From Gemmatimonadota bacterium (GTDB lineage: Bacteria; Gemmatimonadota; Gemmatimonadetes; Longimicrobiales; Gaopeijiaceae): a stretch of 64,000 nucleotides of DNA. The DNA is taken from assembly GCA_030428885.1 (NCBI GenBank), contig JAUIEJ010000007.1, positions 186,001 to 250,000 on the forward strand, given 5' to 3'. The notes under the pieces are model-generated. The model ran no database searches. It had not been told where the DNA came from and saw nothing but the letters and a program-made list of their open reading frames with translations. Position numbers and translations under genes: made by a program. Shown here in pieces: positions 37,506 to 46,014 of this stretch (its first letter is position 1; every line of letters starts with the position of its first letter).

Positions 37506-38738
37506 ATGAAACGAATCGTGATCCTCGGAGGCGGTACCGGCGGAACGATGATGGCCGTCAAGCTTCGAAAGGCCCTCGATCCGGAGGACTGGAGCATCAC
37601 GGTCGTGGACCGGGACGATCGGCACATCTATCAGCCCGGGCTGCTGTTCATCCCCTTCGGGCTGTACTCCGAGCGGGACCTCTACAAGCCCCGCTCCCGA
37701 TTCATTCCCGAGGGGGTGACCCTGTCGCTGGGCGAGCTGGAGGCCATCGACCCCGAGGCCCAGCGGGTCCATCTGACCGACGGGCGGCGTCTCGCCTACG
37801 ACCTCCTGATCGTCGCCACCGGCAGCCGCATCGTCCCCGACGAGGTGGAGGGCATGGCAGGCCCCGGGTGGCAGGAGTCGGTGTTCGACTTCTACACGCC
37901 TGAAGGAGCGCGGGCCCTGGGATACGCCCTCCAGCGGTTCGAGGGCGGACGGTTGGTGGTGCATCTCACCGACATGCCCATCAAGTGCCCCGTCGCCCCT
38001 CTGGAGTTCGCCTTCCTCGTCGATTGGTATCTCCGCGAGCACCGCCTGCGGGAGAAGACCGAGCTCACCTACGTGACCTCACTCGACGATGCCTTCACCA
38101 AACCCCGGGCCGCCCAGGCGCTGCGGGATCTCCTGGCACGAAAGGGGATCGAGGTCGAATCCCAGTTCGCCACGGGATCGGTGGACGGGACGACCGGGGT
38201 CCTGAAGAGCTGGGATGAGCGGGACGTCCCGTTCGACATGCTCGTCACCATCCCGATCCACCGGGGCAGCGAGGTGATCGCCCGCTCCGGAATGGGAGAC
38301 CACCTCGACTTCCTGCCTACCGATCCCCACACCCTCCAGGCCCGGGACTGGCCGAACGTCTTCGCCATCGGCGACGCCACCAACGTACCGACCTCCAAGG
38401 CCGGGTCGGTGGCCCATTTCGAAGCCGAAGTGCTCCTCGACAACGTCCTGCGGTGGATCGGCGACCGGGAGCCCATGCCCGCATTCGACGGCCATGCGAA
38501 CTGCTTCATCGAGACCGGGTTCGGCAAGGCCGTCCTGCTCGACTTCAACTACGACACCGAGCCCCTTCCCGGGAAGTTCCCGCTCCCCGGCATCGGCCCC
38601 CTCACGCTCCTGGGAGAGAGCGAGGCCAACCACTGGGGGAAGATGGCTTTCCGCAGCGTCTACTGGAATCTGCTGCTGACCGGCGCCGACATGAGCGCCA
38701 TCGGCCCGGGCATGTCCATGGCCGGGAAGTGGAGTTGA
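37506..38738 (+). CDS. sqr: Sulfide:quinone reductase-like flavoprotein (type III-like)
   Basis: 410 residues. The FAD-binding loop is VILGGGTGGTMMA, with a second dinucleotide strand LIVATGSRIVPDE and the flavin-site segment NVFAIGDATNVPTSKAGSVAHFEAE. The whole protein has only two cysteines, C161 (IKCPVAPLE) and C333 (HANCFIETG), positioned like the redox pair that forms the trisulfide in sulfide:quinone reductases. A C-terminal amphipathic stretch (WGKMAFRSVYWNLLL) could attach it to the membrane and reach quinone. It would oxidise sulfide to sulfane sulfur and pass electrons to quinone. GCGGAGGC precedes the ATG. It begins the sulfur operon. Confidence 0.87.
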   Translation: MKRIVILGGGTGGTMMAVKLRKALDPEDWSITVVDRDDRHIYQPGLLFIPFGLYSERDLYKPRSRFIPEGVTLSLGELEAIDPEAQRVHLTDGRRLAYDLLIVATGSRIVPDEVEGMAGPGWQESVFDFYTPEGARALGYALQRFEGGRLVVHLTDMPIKCPVAPLEFAFLVDWYLREHRLREKTELTYVTSLDDAFTKPRAAQALRDLLARKGIEVESQFATGSVDGTTGVLKSWDERDVPFDMLVTIPIHRGSEVIARSGMGDHLDFLPTDPHTLQARDWPNVFAIGDATNVPTSKAGSVAHFEAEVLLDNVLRWIGDREPMPAFDGHANCFIETGFGKAVLLDFNYDTEPLPGKFPLPGIGPLTLLGESEANHWGKMAFRSVYWNLLLTGADMSAIGPGMSMAGKWS

Positions 38739-38740
38739 CC

Positions 38741-39670
38741 ATGAACGAGACCTACCCGCTGGCTTCGGCCCCGGACCACGCCGAGACCCTGGCGGACGAA
38801 TTGGAGCGCCTCAACGACAAGCTGGATCGAGTCATCGGGGCCGTGGCCCTCATGGACCGCCGCCGCGAGGATCTGGAGGAAATGCTCGCCGACCTCCTTC
38901 CCGCCGCCAACGGCGCCATGCAGGTGGCCACCCACCAGCTGTGGGACCTCGAGCGGAAGGGCACCCTCGACCTCGCCCGGGAAACGGCCGGCGCCATCGG
39001 CGCCGCGGCGAGCACGATCGATCCCAACGACGTGCGCGCCCTCGGCGTGAATGCGGGGCAGGCCGTGCGGGCCCTTCGCACCCTGACCGGGCCCGACGTC
39101 ACGACGGCCTCCCAACGGGCGGTCGAAGCCCTCCAGCATGCTCGGACGGGCCCGCCGCCCAGCTTCTTCAGCCTGCTCCGCCGCCTGCGGCAGCCCCACG
39201 TGCGACGGGGTCTCGGCGCGGCCCTCGAATTCATGGCGAGCCTGGGCGAGGGCGCCCACCCCGGCTCCGCTCCGAGTCCGACCCTGGCTCCTCCGGCGAC
39301 CCGGCCGGCCGCACCGCCCCCCGCACCCATGGGCGTCGTCGCGGCGCCCACGCCTTCCAGCCTGGCCGTCGGGGCCCGGACCGTGACCCTCGACCCGGAC
39401 GGCTTCCTGGCCGACTCCGGCGACTGGACTCCGGAAGTGGCCGAGGCCCTGGCGTCGCAGGTCGGAGTCGGGCCCCTCACCGACGAGCACTGGCGCGTGC
39501 TGGAGTTCTGCCGCAGCGACGCCGCCGGCTCGGGGGGAGCGCCGGGGCTGCGCCGGATCACGAAGGAACTCGACATCCCACCTCGGGACATGTACCGGCT
39601 GTTTCCGAAGGGACCCGGAACCCTCGCCGCCCGCCTCGCGGGCCTGAAGAAGCCCAAGAGCTGCGTCTGA
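38741..39670 (+). CDS. DUF1641 domain fused to a DsrC/TusE-type sulfur carrier
   Basis: 309 residues. Residues about 15-170 match DUF1641: helical, with PPPSFFSLLRRLRQPHVRRGLG near the end. An Ala/Pro-rich linker (171-210) leads to a DsrC/TusE domain (212-309) with VTLDPDGFL, LTDEHWRVLEF and LRRITKELDIPPRDMYRLFPKGP. The C terminus ends KKPKSCV, keeping the penultimate sulfur-carrying Cys (C308), whereas the second DsrC Cys, 11 residues earlier, is Ala297; in this it is TusE-like. DUF1641 proteins often sit beside sulfide:quinone reductases. The covalent fusion would put a persulfide carrier next to that enzyme. It starts 2 bases after the sqr stop. Confidence 0.85.
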   Translation: MNETYPLASAPDHAETLADELERLNDKLDRVIGAVALMDRRREDLEEMLADLLPAANGAMQVATHQLWDLERKGTLDLARETAGAIGAAASTIDPNDVRALGVNAGQAVRALRTLTGPDVTTASQRAVEALQHARTGPPPSFFSLLRRLRQPHVRRGLGAALEFMASLGEGAHPGSAPSPTLAPPATRPAAPPPAPMGVVAAPTPSSLAVGARTVTLDPDGFLADSGDWTPEVAEALASQVGVGPLTDEHWRVLEFCRSDAAGSGGAPGLRRITKELDIPPRDMYRLFPKGPGTLAARLAGLKKPKSCV

Positions 39671-39683
39671 GGAGGCGCGAACC

Positions 39684-40211
<528 letters not shown>

Positions 40212-40220
40212 ACGATGCCA

Positions 40221-40229
40221 AGAGGAGGA
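40221..40229 (+). promoter_or_regulatory. Ribosome-binding site fixing the start of the FadL-like gene
   Basis: AGAGGAGGA lies 5 bases before ATG 40235. This favours that start over the in-frame GTG at 40208, which overlaps the DsrE2 stop and lacks a site. Confidence 0.75.
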
Positions 40230-40234
40230 TTTCC

Positions 40235-41740
40235 ATGAAGATGTCGGTGAGTCGCCTCGCGTCCGCGGCGACCGCCCTGAGTCTCGGGCTGGTCGCCATC
40301 CCCAGTGCGGCGCAGACCAATGGATATGTCTTGCAGTGCCTGTCGGCGCGAACCTCCGGACAGGGGTGCGTCACCCGGGCCCAGCAGGCCACGCCCACGA
40401 GTCTCTTCCGTGATCCGGCCGGCCTCACGGCCTTCGCCCAGCCGGCGTTGGAGTTCAACGCCGCCCCCTTCGTCCCCGGCCTCACGTTCGAGAACGCGGC
40501 CAACCCCGTCGCGGACGGCACCCGGCACGTCTACCCCATGGGGAGCGTCGCGTACGTGGGACCCCGGCTGGGGCGGTTCGCGTGGGCCGTGGGTATGGAA
40601 CCCATCGGCGGCTTCGGGTCGGACTTCGAACTGCAGCACGCGCTCCTGAGCGGCGCCGATGGCGCCCTCGTCGACTACGAAAGCTTCTTCGCCGCCGCCA
40701 AGATCGGCGGGAGCGTGGCCACCGAGCTGGCACCGGGGTTGTCGGTGGGTGCCGGTCTGAGCGCGGTCTACGCCCAGATCCGCGATTTTCGCATGCCGTT
40801 CACCATGCCCCCGACCTTCGCCCTGGGCATGGGCGGCATCCCCCTGCTCGACCCCGCCGTGTACGGGCCCCTCTTCCAGCAGTTCACCGAGTTGACCGCC
40901 TACGGCGATTCGGAGCGCTACACCGGGCTCACCTGGACGGCCGACCTGGGACTTCGGTACGACGCTCCGTCGGGCCTCACCGTCGCGGCCTCCTGGTCGC
41001 CCGAAACGGCCATCGATGTCGAAAACGGCACCGCCGTCATCGACATGAGCGCCCAGTTCGGTCAGATGATGCAGGCCATGGTCATGGCCCGGGCCCAGGC
41101 CTACCAGGAATCGCCGGAGGATGCCCAGAACGCCGTGATGGGTCAGCTCGCCGCAGCGGGGCTGGACCTCCAGGCGGGTATGGAGGCCACGTACGATGCG
41201 GCCACGACCATCACGCTGCCCATGACGCTGGGCGTCGGAGTGTCGCTTCCTGCGACCCGCAGCCTGCGGGTGGCCGCGGAAGTGGAATGGCGTCGCTGGT
41301 CCCACGCCCAGAACGCCATGCCGTTCCGACTCACCAACGGAACGAATTCAAACATCAACCTCATGGTGAACGCCGACCCCTCCGACGGCGACTTCACCTA
41401 CCCGTTCCCCCTCAACTGGGACGACACCTGGTCGGCGAAGCTGGGCGCCGAATACGGCCTGGGCGAGATCAACGCGGTGCGCGCCGGGTTCCTGTACGGC
41501 CAGAATCCGGTCCCGGAAAACACCGTCTTCGTGGCCTTCCCGGCCATCAGCACCTCGGCCGCCACCCTGGGCGCGACCTGGGACATCGGGGGATTCCCCC
41601 TCGACCTGGGGTTCGTCCACGCCTTCGACACCGAGATCGTGGGGTGCAACCACGATCACCTGCTCGGGGCCGAGTACAACAACAGCACGACGACCATGGA
41701 TCAGAACACCTTCACCGTGGGCACGGTGATCCGCTTCTGA
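40235..41740 (+). CDS. FadL/OmpP1/TodX-family outer-membrane transporter
   Basis: 501 residues from ATG 40235. A signal peptide (ASAATALSLGLVAIPSAAQ) is followed by the family marker ATPTSLFRDPAGLTAF (Asn-Pro-Ala in most members, here Asp-Pro-Ala). Alternating beta strands run to a terminal Phe (TVGTVIRF), the outer-membrane insertion signal. FadL proteins take up long-chain fatty acids or aromatic hydrocarbons. As the last gene of a sulfide oxidation operon it may pass a hydrophobic sulfur species or organosulfur compound; that role is inferred only from position. Confidence 0.87.
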   Translation: MKMSVSRLASAATALSLGLVAIPSAAQTNGYVLQCLSARTSGQGCVTRAQQATPTSLFRDPAGLTAFAQPALEFNAAPFVPGLTFENAANPVADGTRHVYPMGSVAYVGPRLGRFAWAVGMEPIGGFGSDFELQHALLSGADGALVDYESFFAAAKIGGSVATELAPGLSVGAGLSAVYAQIRDFRMPFTMPPTFALGMGGIPLLDPAVYGPLFQQFTELTAYGDSERYTGLTWTADLGLRYDAPSGLTVAASWSPETAIDVENGTAVIDMSAQFGQMMQAMVMARAQAYQESPEDAQNAVMGQLAAAGLDLQAGMEATYDAATTITLPMTLGVGVSLPATRSLRVAAEVEWRRWSHAQNAMPFRLTNGTNSNINLMVNADPSDGDFTYPFPLNWDDTWSAKLGAEYGLGEINAVRAGFLYGQNPVPENTVFVAFPAISTSAATLGATWDIGGFPLDLGFVHAFDTEIVGCNHDHLLGAEYNNSTTTMDQNTFTVGTVIRF

Positions 41741-41762
41741 CTCGACGTCCCGTCGCACAGCC

Positions 41763-41793
41763 GCACCCGGCCGGGCCTCCGACGGCCGGGTGC
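41763..41793. terminator. Strong hairpin between convergent FadL-like and ggt genes
   Basis: A perfect 11-base stem, GCACCCGGCCG with CGGCCGGGTGC, encloses a 9-base loop. It starts 23 bases after the FadL-like stop and ends 21 bases before the ggt stop codon, so it can serve both directions. T-tracts are weak on either side. Confidence 0.75.
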
Positions 41794-41813
41794 TTCGGCT
41801 CGGGCCGCCGGCC

Positions 41814-43505
41814 TCAGTACGCCCCCGCCACCCCTCCCCGCCGGGGATCGGCCACCGCCTCGACACCACCGCCGTCGCCGTCCACCGCCACGGCCTCCAC
41901 GTCGCCCCACACCTCGTCCTTCTCGACGACCGCGTGTCCCCGGGCACGGAGGGCATCGACCACCCCCGACGGCAGTCCCCCCGGCTCGACGTCGAGACGA
42001 TCGGGAAGGTGCTGGTGGTGCACCCGGGGCGCCGCCACGGCGTCGGCCGGCGACATGCCGAAGTCCAGGACGTTGGAGATCACCTGGAAGACCGTGGTGA
42101 TGATGGTGGCTCCCCCGGGGCTGCCCACCACCCACCGGAGTCCCCGGTCATCGGTGACGAGGGTCGGGGTCATGGCCGACAGGGGGCGCCGACCCGGGCC
42201 CACGGCGTTGGCCTCGCCCTGCACGAGCCCGAAGAAATTGGGGACTCCCGGTCGCCCCGTGAAATCGTCCATCTCGTTGTTCAGGAGCACGCCGGTTCCG
42301 GCCGCCACGAGTTTGCTGCCGTACCAGGTGTTCAGCGTGGTCGTATACGAGACGGCCATCCCCTGGGGATCCACCACCGAGGCGTGGGTGGTGTGGGACG
42401 GCTCCCGGGGCGGCGGAGGCACCGGGGCACCCTCGGGCATGCCCGGGCCCACCACCGCCGAAGCCGACGCCCGGTGGAGGTCGATGGTCCGACCCCGGCC
42501 CACCCCATAGGCCGGATCGAGGAGCCCCTCCACCGGCACCTCCGCCCCGTGCGGATCACCGAGCCAGTGATTGCGGTCGGCGAAGGCCCGTCGCCACACC
42601 TCGGCCAGGCGGTGCAGATGGTGGGGCCCGTGCCACTCCAGCTCGCCCAGGGGCGGGAGGGCGCGAAGTGCGTGGGCCATGAGGGCCAGGGTCACGCCCC
42701 CCGACGACGAGGGGGGCATGGACCACACGGTGTGGCCCCGGTAGCCGAACCGCACCGGCGTGCGCCAGACGGCGCGATACGCCGCCAGGTCATCGTGCGC
42801 CACGAGTCCCCCGCCCCGCTCCATCTCGGCCACGATGCCGTCGGCCGTGGCCCCCCGGTAGAAGCCGTCGGCGCCGTGGTCCCGAATGCGCCGCAGCGTG
42901 TCGGCGAAGTCGGGCTGCCTGAGCGTCGAACCGGGCTCGGGCCGGCGCCCCCCGGGCAGGAAGATCGACGCCGACGACGGAAACCGCTCGAGGCCCTCCA
43001 CGATGTGGTGCGGCAGGGAGTCGAGGTAGCGGGGCCGCACCACGAACCCTTCGGCCAGTCCCACGGCGGGCTCCACCAGGCGACCCCACGGCAACCGCCC
43101 GAAGCGGGCGTGGGCGTCGAACAGCCCCCGGACCGTGCCCGGCACCGCCACGGCCCGATGGCCGATGACCGACCCGTCGGTGGTGCCCCCGTCGTCACGC
43201 CAGAACATCTCCCGGGTCGCCGCGGCGGGGGCGGCCGACCGATGGTCCTGGGCGAAGACCTCCCCCGACGGCAGCCGGATCAGCACAAACCCGCCGCCCC
43301 CCACGTTTCCCGCTTCAGGGTTCACCACGGCCAACGCCAGCCCCACGGCCACCGCCGCGTCCACGGCGTTGCCCCCGTCCCGGAGCACGTCGAGGCCCGC
43401 AGCCGTGGCCAAGGCGTCGGTACTGGCCACCGCGGCCGCGGCACCCCGCACCGAGTCCGCGCCGGGGGGGTGGGCGAACGAAGAGGGCCAAGAGGACGCG
43501 GTCAC
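41814..43505 (-). CDS. ggt: Gamma-glutamyltransferase
   Basis: 563 residues from GTG 43505. It is a complete Ntn-hydrolase of the gamma-glutamyltransferase family: GNAVDAAVAVGLALAVVNPEAGNVGGGGF near the start, and the autoprocessing site SHTTHASVVD where Thr372 becomes the nucleophile of the small subunit. GSPGGATIITTVFQVI follows in the small subunit. It cleaves glutathione and other gamma-glutamyl bonds. No clear signal peptide is visible, unlike most bacterial members, so an upstream start or cytosolic form is possible. It is convergent with the sulfur operon and not part of it. Confidence 0.92.
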   Translation of the reverse strand: MTASSWPSSFAHPPGADSVRGAAAAVASTDALATAAGLDVLRDGGNAVDAAVAVGLALAVVNPEAGNVGGGGFVLIRLPSGEVFAQDHRSAAPAAATREMFWRDDGGTTDGSVIGHRAVAVPGTVRGLFDAHARFGRLPWGRLVEPAVGLAEGFVVRPRYLDSLPHHIVEGLERFPSSASIFLPGGRRPEPGSTLRQPDFADTLRRIRDHGADGFYRGATADGIVAEMERGGGLVAHDDLAAYRAVWRTPVRFGYRGHTVWSMPPSSSGGVTLALMAHALRALPPLGELEWHGPHHLHRLAEVWRRAFADRNHWLGDPHGAEVPVEGLLDPAYGVGRGRTIDLHRASASAVVGPGMPEGAPVPPPPREPSHTTHASVVDPQGMAVSYTTTLNTWYGSKLVAAGTGVLLNNEMDDFTGRPGVPNFFGLVQGEANAVGPGRRPLSAMTPTLVTDDRGLRWVVGSPGGATIITTVFQVISNVLDFGMSPADAVAAPRVHHQHLPDRLDVEPGGLPSGVVDALRARGHAVVEKDEVWGDVEAVAVDGDGGGVEAVADPRRGGVAGAY

Positions 43506-43753
43506 GGCTCAGATCCGATGGGGCGAGGTAACCGAGGAACTCGTGCCCATTCAGCTACCAGCCGGATGGTGAGGAACCGTTTCTGACCGGAGGGACGACT
43601 GGGAAGAACAGCCGCTGCGACCGGTTGTTGAAAACACCTTGACAGGTAGCCCGAACTCACGGCAATCATGGAGAGCCCCCTCTTCACGGGTCGCTCTCCA
43701 ATCCGCGCGCTCGCCTGCGGACGAGACGGCCGACGCGCTGGTTTGGGGGGGCG
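43506..43753. other. Intergenic region at the left border of the lower-GC island
   Basis: About 250 bases between divergent ggt and the HTH gene. It holds a perfect TTGACA (43639-43644), with only a weak -10 candidate (AATCAT, 19 bases on). A 7-base inverted repeat GGAGAGC/GCTCTCC lies at 43670-43699 in the presumed leader of the HTH gene. From here rightwards the sequence becomes visibly less GC-rich. No integrase or direct repeat was seen. Confidence 0.45.
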
Positions 43754-44479
43754 ATGCTATCCATCTCTGTGGTTCATGCTTCGACTCAACTACTTGAGAG
43801 GATCGCCAGTGTTCTCCCTCCGGAGGCCAGCCTACGCTCCCTCCGACACTGGAGTCCAGAGGCGCTTGACGCCATTGCGATCATCTTCCGATTCCATTCC
43901 GGAGTCAACTTCACCAAGGCACTCTCTGCTCTCAACGAAGCTCGCTTCTCCGGGCCGACGATTCTGGTGGTCGACCGGATCTCCCCGGTCCTTGAGGCCC
44001 ACCAAGGCCTGTTCTGGTCACGGGTCATTGCGGAGCCCGCTCTCGAACGGTCACTTCGACCGATCCTCGCGACCGCCGTGCGAGCATCGCTCTCCGAACA
44101 GCTGATCGCTTTGGCAGTTGAAGCCACCCGGTTTGGTCCTGTCGTAAGGGAAGCCGTCGAGAAGGTTTTCCGCTCCGACCCTCCGCCCACAAGCGTACCC
44201 CAACTCGCTCGGTCGGTATACGTGTCCGTCTCAACCCTCCGATCGCATTGGCGGCGAGACGAGGCGCCGGGCTCCCCCTACCAGCTAATCGAGTTCGGGA
44301 TTCTCGCGTCAGCAACCTTGGCTCGAGAACGGGGAGCGAAACTGGTCCGCGTTGCCGCCGAGTTGAAGGTGTCGCCTTCAACCCTGAAGCGGATCGCGCG
44401 CCGCAGGACCAATCACTCACCTTCTCAGTTGTCGCGCGAGCTTCTAAAGACCCACTTTGAGTCATGGGTCAAGAGCTGA
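43754..44479 (+). CDS. Helix-turn-helix regulator, AraC-like C terminus
   Basis: 241 residues. The C-terminal third (about 160-235) has two helix-turn-helix-like segments: TSVPQLARSVYVSVSTLRSHW and LVRVAAELKVSPSTLKRIARR, the arrangement of an AraC-type DNA-binding domain. The N-terminal part (about 1-120) alternates strands and helices (SISVVHAST, TILVVDRISPV) like a degenerate receiver, without the usual phospho-acceptor Asp pattern. It is the first gene of the lower-GC island and the probable regulator of the genes downstream. Confidence is good for DNA binding, low for the N-terminal fold. Confidence 0.7.
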   Translation: MLSISVVHASTQLLERIASVLPPEASLRSLRHWSPEALDAIAIIFRFHSGVNFTKALSALNEARFSGPTILVVDRISPVLEAHQGLFWSRVIAEPALERSLRPILATAVRASLSEQLIALAVEATRFGPVVREAVEKVFRSDPPPTSVPQLARSVYVSVSTLRSHWRRDEAPGSPYQLIEFGILASATLARERGAKLVRVAAELKVSPSTLKRIARRRTNHSPSQLSRELLKTHFESWVKS

Positions 44480-44587
44480 CACACCCCGGCCGGATCCGGG
44501 CCCTGGACTGTACCAATCCGGGCTGCGATCACCGAATTCCCACCGTAAACTGCCTACATCTTCGAGTCCCTAGAAACGGAGGTTGAT

Positions 44588-44827
44588 ATGGCCCGCGCTG
44601 TAGAATCCCCCCTCCGCCGCCTGGCAGTCGTGGCGTTGATGTCCCTCTTCGGCATCGCGGTTGGCGGGGCCCTAAGTGCCCCGCCAACCGCAGCGGCATC
44701 CTGCGATCACACTGCCTGCACTGGTACGTGGACCATCGTGTGCGACCTCAATCCCCCCCCGCAGACTCCACCCAGCTTCTGCGAGTGGTCGTTCGACGAC
44801 TGCTTCACTGTACCCTGCGACCAGTAG
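44588..44827 (+). CDS. Small secreted six-cysteine peptide precursor
   Basis: 79 residues from ATG 44588, with GGAGG at the ideal distance (44578-44582). Residues 1-37 form a Sec-type signal: basic start (SPLRR), hydrophobic core (LAVVALMSLFGIAVGG) and an Ala-rich cleavage region (PPTAAA). The predicted mature peptide of about 42 residues has six cysteines (C39, C44, C52, C65, C72, C77), an odd-Pro run (NPPPQTPP) and an acidic tail. This layout suggests three disulfides. It is followed by a hairpin and then by propeller, thioredoxin-like and signal-peptidase genes. No family is recognised; Bacteroidota pair short Cys-rich exported peptides (NVEALA type) with beta-propeller lipoproteins in a comparable way. 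Confidence 0.75.
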   Translation: MARAVESPLRRLAVVALMSLFGIAVGGALSAPPTAAASCDHTACTGTWTIVCDLNPPPQTPPSFCEWSFDDCFTVPCDQ

Positions 44828-44842
44828 CGCCTCCTTCTTCTA

Positions 44843-44874
44843 CGGCGCGCCCGTCGTAATCGGCGGGCGCGCCG
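44843..44874 (+). terminator. Intercistronic hairpin after the small peptide gene (attenuator or mRNA stabiliser)
   Basis: A perfect 11-base stem, CGGCGCGCCCG with CGGGCGCGCCG, around a 10-base loop. It begins 16 bases after the peptide stop and ends 9 bases before the propeller ATG. There is no T-tract. It would let the peptide be made in excess over the downstream proteins and could hide the downstream ribosome-binding region. Confidence 0.65.
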
Positions 44875-44883
44875 GCGCCGAAC

Positions 44884-46014
44884 ATGCCTCAACCCAGTCC
44901 GAGCCGTCTGCGGATCGTTCAAACGCTGTTGCTAGTCGCCAGTAGCTCATGCACTGGAGAAGGCGGCCAAGCCACTCGCCACCCGACGACTACCAACGTC
45001 CCGAGTTCACCAATTGTTTGGTCGGAAGCCGAGCACGGTCGGGACTTCTTGCACGAGCGGACCAACTCCATCGGCGCCGTCACCCAGCCTGTCGAGGAAG
45101 TGTTCGGGTTGATTAGAGATGTTGCGAGTGACTCCGCCGGGAGACTGTACGTCCTTGACTCACGGTTCAACGAGATCCGCGTGTTTTCATCCGAAGGGAC
45201 ATTCCTAGGCACGGCTGGCGGTCCCGGATCCGGGCCAGGCGAGTTCCAACACCCCGAAGCCATCGAAATCCTTGAGGACCAAAGTGTGCTCGTGGCTGAT
45301 CGCGGGGGGCGAATCAAGCTGCTCAATCCCCTTTCACGTGGGCTATCGGAACGCGCGTCCATTCTTCTGGACTTCGCCCCGGAGTCTATGTGCGTTCTCG
45401 AAGATCAGGTCTTTCTCCGAGGGTGGACGGCCGATCAGGCTCCGATCATCCACGCGGCTGACCTCGAGGGGTCTATCACATTCTCGTTCGGCGCCGCCTA
45501 CGAGTCTCTTTCCGCACTCGTTTCCTGGCGCCTAAGCAGCGGATCGATCGCGTGCGTGCCCGAGACGAACACGATCGTCGAACTGTCACTTCGTCTTCCT
45601 TTTGTGCGAGGATACTCGGACAAGGGCGAGCTTCTTTGGGTCGCTGAGATTCCTGGCTTTCGACAGATGGAGATATGGGAGGACGCGAGAGGCGGCATAG
45701 GCCTACGCGCTGGGGTTGAGCATGAACTCGGTTTGTCGGCAGTTCCGCTCCGTGGTGGAAGGGTGTTGGTCCAGACCCAACGACAGGTGCAGGAAGGCGA
45801 GAGCCGGACAGCTCGAGTCACCGAGATTCGGACATTCTTGGTGGACGCCGCGGACGGTTCCGGGCAGATGATCTCGTCAAACCTCCCTATCATCGTGGCG
45901 ACCGCCGGATCGAACATGGTTGGAGTGCAACAAGTGCCGTTCCCTCAATTGACGATTTGGGAAGGGCCGGCGGAGTCAGACCACGGACTGATGCTGGAAG
46001 AGGTGGGCAGATGA
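44884..46014 (+). CDS. Six-bladed beta-propeller protein
   Basis: 376 residues. An N-terminal signal (IVQTLLLVASSSC) may be lipidated at the Cys, but the lipobox is not canonical. NHL/BF3164-like propeller blades follow: RLYVLDSRFNEIRVFSSEG, GGPGSGPGEFQHPEAIEIL, QSVLVADRGGRIKLLNP. These blades are typical of 6-bladed propeller proteins that bind peptides or anchor complexes. It lies directly behind the small cysteine-rich peptide and overlaps the thioredoxin-like gene by 4 bases, so a role as receptor, carrier or immunity partner of that peptide is plausible but unproven. Confidence 0.82.
   Translation: MPQPSPSRLRIVQTLLLVASSSCTGEGGQATRHPTTTNVPSSPIVWSEAEHGRDFLHERTNSIGAVTQPVEEVFGLIRDVASDSAGRLYVLDSRFNEIRVFSSEGTFLGTAGGPGSGPGEFQHPEAIEILEDQSVLVADRGGRIKLLNPLSRGLSERASILLDFAPESMCVLEDQVFLRGWTADQAPIIHAADLEGSITFSFGAAYESLSALVSWRLSSGSIACVPETNTIVELSLRLPFVRGYSDKGELLWVAEIPGFRQMEIWEDARGGIGLRAGVEHELGLSAVPLRGGRVLVQTQRQVQEGESRTARVTEIRTFLVDAADGSGQMISSNLPIIVATAGSNMVGVQQVPFPQLTIWEGPAESDHGLMLEEVGR

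Noticed and set aside
41814..43505. Gamma-glutamyltransferase as a member of the sulfur operon (glutathione persulfide turnover)
   Set aside because: It is on the opposite strand and separated by a strong bidirectional hairpin, so linkage is positional only.
44588..44827. Assignment of the small peptide to the NVEALA family
   Set aside because: The leader lacks the NVEALA motif and the Cys pattern was not comparable by eye; only the gene arrangement is similar.
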